Source of the DNA: Rhizophagus clarus
Lineage: Eukaryota; Glomeromycota; Glomeromycetes; Glomerales; Glomeraceae
Direction: 5' to 3'
Length of the DNA: 64,000 bases
Assembly (NCBI GenBank): GCA_015698045.1
Contig: BLAL01000060.1
Coordinates: 436,501-500,500 of the forward strand
Below, in pieces: positions 33,632-46,368 of the stretch (its first letter is position 1; every line of letters begins with the position of its first letter). The notes under the pieces were generated by a model. The model saw only the letters and a list, made by a program, of their open reading frames with translations, was not told the DNA's origin and did no database searches. The translations under genes and the position numbers were made by a program.

Positions 33632-36600
33632 CGCGCCGATTAGTAATTCTTGCCAGTTTCTGTACCGGTTGGACACCTTGCGGTGTATAAAAGATCCACC
33701 TATAGTAGCATGTACCGTTATTGCTTATTACTAAATATAAAGATCCATTATGAGATTCATTTTTATCATTTTTATTAAAAAGAAAGAATGGAAATGATAA
33801 AAACTTACTCTTTTCCGATTTCATAAATCTATCTTTAATGTCTTTCTTAAATAGTTAATTTCCTTTCTACGACACTTTAACGTACGAGATTAAATTTCTT
33901 CTTTCTTCTTCTTTCTTGATTCAATTATTGATTCAATTTCTCCAGAACTTTGCGCATCCCGAAATTTCACGCTTATCAGTTAAGGATTGATGATTATGAC
34001 GGAAATCACCATCTTAACTTCCTTAATTCCCTTTTTTAATAGTTCATAGACTAGAAATGAACTTGCTCCTTTACCAGGTGAATAATTAATTGATATATCT
34101 TTGTTATAAAAAGAATTTTTTCGTGCTTATTCTTCTAATATATTCAACTTTCTCAACCTTCTTACAGAACGCGCCGATTGATAATCCTTGTCAAGCTTCT
34201 GCTCCTCCTGCAATAGGTTGGACTCCTTGCGGTGTGTAAAAAGATTTACCTATAATAGTATGTACTGTTACTACTTATTACATATATATAATTAAGATCC
34301 ATTATGAGATTCATTTTTATTAAAAAGAAAGAATGGAAATGACAAAAACTTACTCATTTCTAATTTTCGTAAATTTATCTTCAATACCTTTCTTAGTAGT
34401 TAATTTCTTTTTACGTCGTTTTAATGTACGAGATTGAATTTCTCCTTTCTTGATTAATTATTGATGAATTTTTTAGTATCTCGAATTTTCACGCTTATCG
34501 GTCAAGGGTTGATTACAAATGAACTTATTCCTTTACCAGGTGATGATTAATTGACTTTTATCAAAAAATTTTTTCGTGCTTATTCATCTACATATTCGTA
34601 ACTATTTGAACCATCGTAGAAGGCAGTCGAACTTAAATCAATGTTGGTCATCATTTCCCTCCCATGGAACGCGCCGATTAGTGATTCTTGCCATTTTCCG
34701 TACCGGTTGGACACCTAGCGGTGTATAAAAGATCCACCTATAGTAGCATATACTGTTATTGCTTATTACTAAATATAAAGATCCATTATGAAATTCATAA
34801 AAAGAAAGAAAGGAAATGACAAAAACTTACTCATTTCTAATTCTCATATTTTATCTTCAATGACTTCTTAAATAGTTTACACCATTTAATGTACGAGATG
34901 AATTTCTTCCTTCTTGGCTAATTATTGATTCAATTTCTCCAGAACTTTCAGCATCTCGAATTTTCCACGCTTATCGGTTAAGGGTCGATAATTATGACGG
35001 AGAATCACCATCACAATTATTCTTAACTTCCTCAATTCCATTTTTTCGTATAGTTCATAAGCTACAATGAACTTACTCCTTTACCAGGTAAATGATTCTA
35101 TCAAGAAATTTTTTCGTGCTTATTATCTAATATATTCGTAACTATTTGAACCTTCGTAGAAAGCAGTAGCACTTAAATCAATGTTGATCATTATTTCCCC
35201 TCTCATGGAACGCGCCGATTAGTAATTCTTGCCAGTTTCTGTACCGCTTGCGGTGTATAAAAGATCCACCTATAGTATGTACCGTTATTGCTTATTACTA
35301 AATATAAAGATCCATTATGAGATTCATTTTTATCATTTTTATTAAAAAGAAAGAATGGAAATGATAAAAACTTACTCTTTTCCGATTTCATAAATCTATC
35401 TTTAATGTCTTCTTAAATAGTTAATTTCCCTTCTACGACACTTTAACATACGAGATTAAATTTCTTCTTTCTTCTTCTTTCTTGATTAAATTATTGATTC
35501 AATTTCTCCAGAACTTTGCGCATCCCGAAATTTCACGCTTATCAGTTAAGGATTGATGATTATAACGGAAATCACCATCATAATTATTCTTAACTTCCTT
35601 AATTCTCTTTTTAATAGTTCATAGACCAGAAATGAACTTGCTCCGTTACCAGGTGAATAATTAATTGATATATCTTCTTTATAAAAAGAATTTTTTCGTG
35701 CTTATTCTTCTAATATATTCGTAAACTATCTCAACCTTCTTACAGAACGCGCCGATTGATAATCCTTGTCAAGCTTCTGCTCCTCCTGCAATAGGTTGGG
35801 CTCCTTGCTGTGTGTAAAAAAGATTTACCTATAATAGTATGTACTGTTACTACTTATTACATATATATAATTAAGATCCATTATGAGATTCATTTTTATT
35901 AAAAAGAAAGAATGGAAATGACAAAAACTTACTCATTTCTAATTTTCGTAAATTTATCTTCAATACCTTTCTAAATAATTTCTTTTTACGCTATTTTAAT
36001 GTACGAGATTAAATTTCTCCTTTCTTGATTAATTATTGATGAATTTTTTTCGCGCTTATCGGTCAAGGGTTGATTATGACAGAATCACCTTTAATAGTTC
36101 ATTAGCTACAAATGAACTTACGGCGATGATTAACTGACTTTTATCAAAAAATTTTTTCGTGCTTATTCATCTAACATATTCGTAACTATTTGAACCTTCG
36201 TAGAAGGCAGTCGCACTTAAATCAATGTTGATCATCATTTCCCTCCCATGGAACGCGCCGATTAGTGATTCTTGTCATTTTCCGTACCGGTTGGACACCT
36301 AGCGGTGTATAAAAGATCCACCTATAGTAGCATATACTGTTATTGCTTATTACTAAATATAAAGATCCATTATGAAATTCATAAAAAGAAAGAAAGGAAA
36401 TGACAAAAACTTACTCATTTCTAATTCTCATATTTTATCTTCAATGACTTCTTAAATAGTTTACACCATTTAATGTACGAGATGAATTTCTTCCTTCTTG
36501 GCTAATTATTGATTCAATTTCTCCAGAACTTTCAGCATCTCGAATTTTCCACGCTTATCGGTTAAGGGTCGATAATTATGACGGAGAATTACCATCACAA

Positions 36601-36790
36601 TTATTCTTAACTTCCTCAATTCCATTTTTTCGTATAGTTCATAAGCTACAATGAACTTACTCCTTTACCAGGTAAATGATTCTATCAAGAAATTTTTTCG
36701 TGCTTATTATCTAATATATTCGTAACTATTTGAACCTTCGTAGAAAGCAGTCGCACTTAAATCAACGTTGATCATCATTTCCCCTCTCAT
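33632..36790 (-). repeat. Two copies of a ~1.58-kb higher-order repeat inside the array
   Basis: The landmark GCGCCGAT recurs with three different contexts: TAGTAATTCTTGCC (33634, 35213), TGATAATCCTTGTC (34171, 35749) and TAGTGATTCTTG (34671, 36255). Same-type landmarks are 1,578-1,584 bases apart, while neighbouring ones are about 500 apart, so three distinct units were duplicated together. The two copies are visibly closer to each other than adjacent units are. Confidence 0.8.
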
Positions 36791-37129
36791 GGAACGCGTC
36801 GGCTAGTAATCTTGCCAGTTTCTGTACCGTTGCGATGTATAAAAGATCCACCTATAGTAGCATGTACTGATTGCTTATTACTAAATATAAAGATCCAATT
36901 ATGAGATTCATTTTTACCATTTTTATTAAAAAGAAAGAAAGGAATAACAAAAACTTACTCAATTCTAATTCTCGTATGCCTTTCTTAAATATTTCTTCTT
37001 TATTGGCTAATTATTGATTCAATTTCTCCGGAACTTTCAGCATCCCGAATTTTTACGCTTATCGGTTAAGAGTTGATGATTATGCCGGAGAATCACCATC
37101 ATAATTATAGGTTCCTTAGCACTTCTTTT

Positions 37130-37430
37130 TTAGTATAGAGTTCTTTTTGGGTTAAAAATAAAATTCGAGGTATACTAAATCGTTCTTAAGATTCATTATT
37201 GTCATCAAATTTGTTTGCCTTGCGTCATCATCTTATTCTCAATTCAACCAGTAAATTAATAGATTGACTGATTCATAAGCCACCAACGGTTTAGTAATTC
37301 CAATACTTTGTAGTGTTCCACGGAATCCTAAATGATCATGTAATTATAAATAAGCATTTGAAGATGTAGATAATTTTTTAACTTAATATATAATATAAAC
37401 TTACTTTAGGGATTACAGAATGACCCCACT
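37130..37430 (-). repeat. Second unit type, copy 2
   Basis: Close match to 32930-33240, including TTTGTTTGCCTTGCGTCAT and the TTCCACGGAATCCTAAATGATCATG region followed by TTAACTTAATATATAATATA and AACTTACTTTAGG. Confidence 0.65.
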
Positions 37431-38539
37431 ATAGTATGTACTGTAGATACATTCTGGCCAATTATTACGTCCATCGCCGTTATTGCTTATTATATAAATA
37501 CAATTACGATCCATTACGAGACTCATTTTACTAAAAAGAAAGAAAGGAAATAACAAAAACTTACTCATTTCTAATTTCATAAATTTATCCTTAGTGCCTT
37601 TCTTAGTTAATTTCCTTTTTACACCATTTGAATGTACGAGATAAAATTTTGATGAATTCTTCAATTTCTCCGGAACTCTCAGCATCCCAAACTTCACGCT
37701 TATCGATTAAAGGGTTGGTGATTAGTGATTACGACAGAAAATCACCATCATAATTATTCTTAACTTTCTCAACTCCCTTTTTTTAATAGTTCATAAGCTG
37801 CAGATGAACTTACTCCTTTACCAGGTGATGATTAATTGACTTTTATCAAAAAAAATTTTCGTGTGTAACTATTTGAACCTTCACAGAAGGCAGTCGTACT
37901 TAAATCAATGTTGACCATCATTTCCCCTACCATGGAACGCGCCAACTAGTAATTCTTGCCAGTTTCTGTACCGGTTGGGCATCTTGCGGTGTATAAAAGA
38001 TCCACCTATAGTAGCATGTACTGTTATTTCTTATTACTAAATATAAAGATCTATCATGAGATTCACTTTATTAAAAAGAAAGAAAGGAAATGATAAAAAC
38101 TTACTCATTTCTAATTTCATAAATTTATCCTCAATCCTTTCTTAAATCATTCCATTACTCTGTAGTTCCACGGAATTCTAAATGATCATGCAATTATAAA
38201 TATGTATTTGAAGATGTAGGTAGTTTTTAACTTTTTATATAATATAAACTTACTTTAGGGATTAGCAGAAATGACCTACCGTTGTATGCACTGTAGGTAC
38301 ACTATAGCCAATTATTACGTCCATCGCCGTTATTGCTTATTACATAAATACAATTATGAGAATCATGTTTACTAAAAAGAAAGAAAGGAAATAACCAAAA
38401 CTTACCAGTTTCTAATTTTCATAAATTTTCTTTTACGCCATTTTAACGTACGAAATTAAATCTCTTCTTTCTTGGCTAATTATTGATGAATCACGCTTAT
38501 CAGTTAAGGACCGGAGAACACCATCACAATTATCCCCAA

Positions 38540-38940
38540 GTTCACCTCAACACTTCTTTTTTAGTATCCGGTTCTTTTGGTTCTCAAAAATTCATTTGTC
38601 TGTCTCGTCATTATCTTATTCAATTCAACCGAATAAATCGGACGCTTCCACATATATATCTCTCTTTCAAATATTTTTATTAATGTAGAACTTTATTCCG
38701 TTATATTAAATAATACCGGCTCAATTTATTCCACGATAGTAGCTTTAACGAACATTGTTCTGTTTTTTTGTTTTTTTAGACATTTTTCTGTCATTAAAAT
38801 AAAATGTACATAAATAGTTCATAAGCCACCAGTAGGTTTAATAATTCCATTTCTAAATGATCATGTAATTATAAATATGCGTTTGAAGATATAAATAATT
38901 TTTTTAACTTTATATGTAATATAAACTTACTTTTAGAGAC
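38540..38940 (-). repeat. Second unit type, diverged last copy
   Basis: Retains CACTTCTTTTTTAGTATCCG, CGTCATTATCTTATTCAATT, AAGCCACCAGTAGGTTTAAT and the TATAATATAAACTTACTTT donor-side segment, but with a ~130-base insertion relative to the other copies (38650-38815). It marks the upstream (minus-strand 5') edge of the array. Confidence 0.55.
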
Positions 38941-38944
38941 ATGC

Positions 38945-41700
38945 AAAATTGAGGAGGTAGTCTAATAGTTTTTCAACACATCATCGTCTGATGGCCATAA
39001 TTGTATTTTCAATCCAGGTGATTAGAGTTATAATACACAACCCTTCAACTCCTTTGCTTATACGTAGGGAATTTTAATTGACCTAAATATTAGTGATTGA
39101 TTGATTAATTCCCGCGAGAAATATCAATAAAGTAAATCATCATAAACGTAAAAAAGGTATTCAGTTACCATACGAACTCGTTCAATTGGGCAATGGATAG
39201 CTTTATTAATAACTATCATCATTTACCTATTAAAATAAATATAATAATATTAATAAATAATTAATTAAATGATTAACCATAATAAAAAAAGAGTCCTTTC
39301 AACATCTGCTGTATTTCTTAATATGATTTAAGTATTACCTCCTTAAGTTTGATGTAAAAAAGTCTATGTGCAGACATAATCTTAACGATCCATCATTGAC
39401 GATTTATTAGTTTAAGAAACTAGCGTATTGAACTGATATCGTACCAAATGTTAAGAATCGAGCGCCAGTCATAGCACATCTTGCTATCTTCTTAACATGT
39501 TTAGGATCCTGATCACAACCTAAATTTGTTCAAAGATTAAAGATGAATATTCAAAAATTATCTTCACGCATTGAAGCCGTCATTTGAATTCAGCAATAGC
39601 ACTATCTGATAGATGATGTAGTTTTAGTTGTGAATTAATTTCTATAATAATTTAAAATGTAATTTAGCAATCAGAGTAATTATTACTGACAGAAATTTTG
39701 GTAAAAAAATCATTGTAATAATCACAAATATAATAGATTATTATAATTAAATATCAATAACAAAATTCATTGAACAATTAAACTTACTCTAAACACATAA
39801 TGATGCCTTGAAAATGAAATACACATTAATTGCCTGCTTTATGTTCACACTTTCCATTATTTGATTATCATACTCTAATCTAGGTTTCACACTGAGTTTT
39901 GTGATAATGTATTGAATCGATAGAAGTAAAAATCCATTTTATACGGTTAAATAGTGGGCTATGTAAAAAGAACAGCCATATTCTAGCACAGAAACTGGCT
40001 TAGAGGCTTTCAAAAAGAGTGGAGATTGCAAAACCCCAAAGATACTAAAAAACAATCTTCCGAACCGATATAGTAACACTGGGCGCAATCACGAGGTATA
40101 TGTAGTACACAATTGTCAAATCTTATAGCACTAAATGATGATTCGCACATAGCCACATACTAATCTGAAAACTTCTTGTTTTTCTCCACATTTTTTTTCC
40201 GTAAATCCCTTTAAAAAACAACTAGGGTTAGACTAACCCTTCAACCGGGACCGAATTCTTTAGATTGAATTCTTTAAAATAGTGTATGTTAAAATTCTTA
40301 AAAAATTTTTTTAATACAAAAATATCGTACCAAAAATATCGTACCGTATTTTGTAGTTGGTGCTCTAGATTGGTTGTTCGGCAGGTATGAAAACATAATT
40401 ATGAGGCTTTTCTTGTTGTTTTCAATGTTCTTTTCAATGTTCTTTCATGGTTGAATCAACATCTAATTTATGAAATGATGTTTTTAGAACGCCAATAAGC
40501 ACCTTAATTTTCTAAAATCTGTTAAAAATGATGAATCAACAAACGTTCTTGAAGCTTTCCATAAGTTTTAATCCTAGTAATAATTCCAATTAAGCCAGAA
40601 TTCAAATTGACAAGCTTAGTGATCACAAAGCCTCTGAAGTTAAGAAATCTCTGCTTCAGAATCTACTATTTTTGCATCACGGTTTAATCAAAATAAACTA
40701 AAGTTAAAGACGAACCAAATATTAACAGCTAAGAAAACCAAGTTGTTTAGTAAGTTTTTATGGGATCATATGTATTTTTAATTAAATTAACCGCAACACT
40801 TTGATTAATATATTTTATTTATATTATAAAGCGTAACGGTACGATACGCCAAAATCTAATTTAAATGATGATGATTTATTCAATGGAAATTGATGGTATA
40901 AGTCATATAACTTTTCCTGAAAGCACCTCAGAAAACTCAGGGATATTTACTGTTCCTAGGTGTTCGAGAAAAACTGCAGGAATAAGCAATACAAAAAAAA
41001 ATCACATAAAAATAAAGGTTGATGATGATGGCGATTATGTATCAGGAGGAGAATCCAAATCACTTTCGCCTATCAAATGAACAAAAGAAGTATTATACAA
41101 ACCTTTTGGCCGTAATATTAAAACACCTAATCAAAAAAGAATGTGGACGATAATTATGAATGAGATGTAATTAAGTTCAAGATAACTCGGTAGTGATCAC
41201 TGATCAATACTACTCTTAGATGGGTTCATAATAGAACGATCTAGCTAGTACAGTGATCCAGAATCAAAAGAAATATCTCATAGTAAAGAAATGTGTTCAA
41301 CTGGTAAAACTCGTTTCTTCTGACGATTTATAATCTATGGATCGTGAAGAAGCTCAAGATTTCGTCGAACGTTACGAGGATCATGTTAAAGAAAAAAGTT
41401 AAATAACTTGGAACTCTACCTTAAATTTCAGAGTTGAGTTATTGAAATTACTGCACTCACCCACCTCACAATAAAACCGCCGAAACTGTTCAAATTACGG
41501 ACAGAAAGTATTATAGTTCTTAACTGTAATCAAGATCTCTAGGAAAGCGAGATAGGAAGGATCAAATTTAGAGTAAAAGAGACTCCCAGGATTGGAAGGT
41601 CATCTTTTACTGCAAATACCCAAGGATGCAAGGTGGTAATTGATGCTAGTGATAAATTAAAATAACTGTGTTTGTTGCCAAAATAGCAACAAAAATCCGT
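38945..41700. other. Mostly non-coding with scattered coding-like scraps
   Basis: On minus near 39420-39520 a frame reads DPKHVKKIARCAMTGARFLT and on plus near 40865-41080 an ATG frame of 71 codons is polar and acidic (KVDDDGDYVSGGESKSLSPI). A plus-strand phrase MDREEAQDFVERYEDHVKEK lies near 41337-41397. None could be assigned to a family, and stops break them apart. They suggest decayed genes but do not support a gene call. Confidence 0.4.
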
Positions 41701-41724
41701 CGATTATTTTTTTTTTTCCAAGCA

Positions 41725-42560
41725 TTCATGATAAAGCTCTAAGAAAAAAGCTTGCAATGATATGCTTGCTGGTAATAGGACAGTATTGGACTTATATGAT
41801 ATTTATGGAACATGTCCAAACTGTGATAAGAAAAGTATTTCAGCCTCATGGTACGTAGATTGTGAGACTCCAGAATAGATAATTTGGCCTGGCATACACA
41901 ACAATCCTCCAAGGAATGCATGGGCTATCTGGAGTGGATCGATATTTCCAAATTTGAACTAATAAGAAATACGGGTAAACGTGGTTCGTTTTCTTCCACT
42001 TATTCAGCCGTTTGGATGGAAGGTCCACACATAACCAGGATGAATATGCTGAGGTATGGATCCACAAAGGACCAACAGACGTCATGCTTAGACGATTAAA
42101 TAGATCATGGGATCTAACTGATGAATTTATTAATCGAGTAAGTGTTTAAATTTTTGGCTTATAAAAAAATAACTAATTATTTATTAACTTTGAATTTATT
42201 ATTAAAAAAAGTTAAATAAATACGCTCGATTTCTGAGTGACAACTCATTCGCAGGTTGTTTCGGTCTAACCGATAAAACATCATATATAATACTAGTTTA
42301 TAAGCATTATAATAAAGGGGATTTATATAATTTTTTCGACAATTATGATGAATTCTTTGGATGGGTGAAATTGTTGAAGCCTGTCGACAATTTCGGCAGG
42401 GATTTATAGGATCCATGAGTCAGGACTCGTTCATGGCAATTTACACGGAGGCAACATCTAAATTGAAATGATAAAGGCATGTTGGAGAATTACTGACACA
42501 GGTTTACATGGATCACTTGACACACTATTCTGTTTACAATACAGCAAGGTAAGAAAATTA
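41725..42560 (+). pseudogene. Kinase-like pseudogene (HGN-type), frameshifted
   Basis: Exon 1 ends at 42137 (CGA|GTAAGT) and exon 2 starts at 42255 (CGCAG|GTT), giving a 117-bp intron. Upstream is a zinc-ribbon piece (YGTCPNCDKKSISASWYVDC). The N-lobe then follows in another frame (TQQSSKECMGYLEWIDISKF, and KRGSFSSTYSAVWMEGP). Exon 2 has CFGLTDKTSYIILVYKHYNK, GDLYNF, then after two frameshifts RIHESGLVHGNLHGGNI and ITDTGLHG. The catalytic HRD is HGN, so Asp is absent even in the family form, and the sequence stops being recognisable after LHGSLDTLF. This is a different subfamily from the 3.4-7.9 kb gene and is clearly inactive. Confidence 0.75.
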
Positions 42561-42569
42561 ATAAAATTA

Positions 42570-45500
42570 TTATTTATAATATCATATTTTAATTAATTAT
42601 ATGTTTATTATTATTTAATTATAGAAAAAAAACTTCTTAATAACTGCTGGTTTTATTGAAGAGATTCTTGATAAGGAAGACGCAATCGTTTGATGATAAT
42701 GTGCGATCACCTTCATTATTCAAGATGATCTGTTCATTTTATTGCATTAAAAAAATGGATTTTTTTATAATAACCATTAATATTCACTATATTTTGTTGT
42801 TTCAAAGCATTTACCATATATTTTGAGGTTGGTTAATCATCCTCGGAATTGAATTGTAGGTTCATTCAACAGTGACTATCTGATCAACAGATATTTAGCG
42901 TACAGTATCAAACAATATTAAAATTTTTCTTCATCATTAAAAATCTAAGTAGAAAGATTTTCTGCGTCGTTTCATAGTATAACGATAAGACAATTTTTAT
43001 TATTAAAGAATTTACGTATATATTACAGTATATACTGATTTTTTTGCTGCGTCAATTTAGTATCACTTGGTGACAAAAATTCGCAGTTCTCAGAAATATT
43101 ATTAAAACTAATTGAGTATCTTGTTCAAAATTACATTGTCCGATCGTTAATTTGTCACACATATATAACATGTTATAAATATTATACTATAGTTTGACAC
43201 AAATCACATAGTAATGATTATTATAAAGATAAATATATCATAAATAATAAATAATTAGCAATACGAATTTTAACCCATCTGCTATAATTAAAAAATTTCA
43301 AATAGATAAATTATTGGTTATGCGAAAATATAATTAAAGTAAGTCATTGAAAAAATATAGATCAAAATGCAGTGAAACAAATTCTATTAGCTGGTATGAT
43401 TAATAATAAAATTTCCAATTTGGGAGACAATTAGCATATTAAATTTTTATAATACTTCCGCATATTTTTATTCCATATGAAAAAGAAAGGTAATTTTACA
43501 TAGTATTGTATATCAGATATAATAATATCTTATTGGTATGCCTCAATTTATTGATTGGAAAAAAAAACATTACTTATCAAAACTTTATCATTCCAAGTCA
43601 CATTTTTTTTGTCACGCATGTACATTTAAAATATATTGACCACAATATAAAAAAATTTTAAATAATGCTTTTATTTATTATAATCAGATTAATAAAAAAA
43701 AATTCAAGAATATGGTTATTGTTTCTAAATAGGGTTTTTTTTACAGCTTTATACCACCAATTTACCAATTTTCAAGTTTGGTTCTTGCAGATCATTCATT
43801 AAAAAATTCCATCAATTCTTTTCATAGAATTTCCTATCATATATTCTGTAATGAACTTGCAAAATTAGTTAGTTATTCAAACGATAATCAAATTCCATTT
43901 TCAGTTTTAGCATTGAAGAAAAAAATTTTTTTTTTTTTTCTTAGAGAAATTGTAATTTGGTTGGTTCGGAAAAGCCTAAAGAGAACGTTAATTTTCTATT
44001 TTAAATTTATTGTGAAATCTCTTACGCAACCCATGCAGTTTCCTATTTGTTAACACAAAAGAAAAATTCATCATAACCAGAAAAGAAACAAGTTAATGAA
44101 ACGCCAAACATTTTTTTTCTAATGTAAAATTGTTTTATGAATAAATTAATTTTGGGTTAGAATTTATGCAACATTGCATTTTCGTGTCCCAATGTTTTTT
44201 CGATTTTTAATTACTCAAAAAAGTATTCACTTATTTTCTGGTAAATCTCGGTAAAGTTTGATGTCGAAGATAAATCAAGTGATCTAGCGTTCCAATCTTC
44301 GATGGTCTTCTTTATTACTATTTTAGTATTCAGAAATTGCTAAATATGTAAACATTAAATTTTAATATAACTGACTGAAGTTAACCATAAATCCATGTGA
44401 TCACTAAGTCAATAACCATAAGTGCACTTATTTAATCGTATGATTTAATAATTTTATTTCTGAAGGTAAACTTATTAAAACCTCTTAAGCAAAAGCGTAG
44501 TTAACTAAGGAGGGAGAAAAAGCTCTGACACGTAAAACAAAGAGAAGGTAAAAATAAATTGGATTTTTTTTCGCCATTCATCTTTTTGTTTTCCTTCTCA
44601 CGCGATGATCTCCATTTTTGCTGATACTAATTTGATGTCTTTAGGTATTGTTGAAACAAAAGAATAAATATAAAGTATAATTTACCTTCTACCTCACATT
44701 ATTAATATTTTATCTTTAAAAAAAAAAAAATAACTGATAACGAATAAAATTAATTAATTTCAAAAAAAAAAAAATCAATTAACATATTATATATGATGCA
44801 TAATGATAAAACTTAGCAAGAGATATTTTCAGTCCTTTCATGCAAGAAATAATATCATCCCCGATTTTCTTTCTTTTCTGACAATTTGATCTAATTGTAC
44901 AATACGGATCTAATCGTATAATATGGATCTAACGGTAAAACCTACTAGCACTTGAATCATCGTAATTTTTGTATTATATCTTCAATCCAAATTGTTGTAT
45001 TTCCTATATGTAACGCGAATAAATATAATGATAAATATCATATCTTATATGAAGAAAACTTATCGAAAAAAGAAAAAAGAACGAGATATACCCAAGATCT
45101 TCCTATAACCTGAAGGAAAACAACCTAAACCTATCGATATTAAATTCTAAATTAAGGACGATTATTATTATTATTTTTAAAAAAAAAATACGGGTAAAAT
45201 TTAATTCTTACCGAAATACTTCCAAATACTTTCAAACTTTGCAAGATCAATAAATAAAAATCAACTGTTGATATATATACATGTGAGAAAAGGTTTTCTT
45301 TTTAATTTAACTTCAGAATTTTATTGTAATCAATTCCATCTAGTCCGTTTTTAACAATTAATCTTTCATCACTCCATTATCATCAGCTTCTTTTCTGATC
45401 CATTTTTCCTCATCGACTTTTTTAATTTTGGCATTAGATGCAAATTATTATAATTAATAGATGGAGTATATTATATTCACAAACCGATTTGGTATAAGGA

Positions 45501-46355
45501 GCTACGCATGTAGTTTCTGATGTTCCAATGGGAAAAAGCATAGAGCCATTCCCACTTCCTCCCTATTGTTTGCTGCATAATTAAACATTTTTTGTATATG
45601 TTGCTAAAGCTGCAAAAAAATACTTAATATATTCAAAAAGATAGATTGCATTAATTTTAAATCAAAATAAAACAATCAGTTTAGAGATATAACAAAAAAA
45701 AATACTAATAAACCTACTTACATAGAATCACTATTATGAATGATAACGAATCTTTTAATATTCCCGTGATCATAATTTTAAATTAATTTAAAATAATGAT
45801 TTATTTTGATATAAAAAAAATAAATAAATAAATAAATCTTACTATTAAAACAACTTCACAAACAGAATTATAGGATCATCAACCCATCGTATCCAAATTT
45901 TAATATGATATTATAAATCTTACCGAACAGAACGACGAAGTTTATAATAAATTGACAATCTCGTCTATATATACCCACCTAATGTGTTGTGCTACAACAA
46001 CAAAATTCGCCTTCTTGACCCTCCTATATTAATACAATATAGTCAGATCAAGAATATAAAACGAGGGGGTATACAGCTTCAAAATTTAAACCCCTTGCGC
46101 AATTGATTTTTTTCGATAGAAGAATCATTACCTCTTCTCAAAATTTAAGAGAAAATTACATATAATTTGTTGCAGAATCTATGAAGAAACTTTTTATAGA
46201 CTTTTACTCTGCAGGTAAATATTTTGAATAGCTATTTTTTCTGCAACATAGTTGAAACAATCATGTTCAATGAGGTTCCTGGTCATCTAATATAATCGTA
46301 TTTATTACTTTTAGCAAATTTGTTCAAATTTGGCTTAAAAAGTCTAATTTAAGTT
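42570..46355. other. AT-rich intergenic DNA
   Basis: No gene recognised. A frame at 43778-44053 (plus) begins at TTG and has a coding-like first half (SLKNSINSFHRISYHIFCNE) and a homopolymer-driven second half; no family is evident. The rest is homopolymer-rich. Confidence 0.5.
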
Positions 46356-46368
46356 TGGCAAATTGAGT

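Larger units (their letters stand above)
30990..38470 (-). repeat. Tandem satellite of Argonaute-derived exon/intron units (~0.5 kb each)
   Basis: About 14-16 diverged units with a spacing of about 0.3-0.6 kb. Read on minus, a full unit runs: intron GTAAGTTTTTGTCATTTCC...; (AT)AG acceptor region; GKSFYTPQGVQPIAGGAEA (best at 34205-34255); QSARSMRGEMMINIDLSAT then AFYEGSN; a SSFVAYELLKRELRKLRII-like piece; DAESSGEIEEFIKIL then SRTFKWCKKEI; and the next GTAAGT donor. The GRSFxxPxG...GGxEAWxG...QSxRxxxGxxxxNIDxSATAFY order is the Argonaute linker/DUF1785-to-PAZ junction. Stops and small indels interrupt every unit. Conservation of units across intron and exon alike shows duplication of DNA, not selection on protein. 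Confidence 0.75.

Noticed and set aside
33624..33824. 66-codon minus-strand frame, repeated at 35203-35391
   Set aside because: It runs across the intron of the Argonaute-derived unit and starts in a different frame from the Argonaute phrases. Its repetition reflects the 1.58-kb duplication.
31000..38500. CRISPR-like array
   Set aside because: Units are ~500 bp, diverged, contain splice signals and protein phrases, and the host is a eukaryote.
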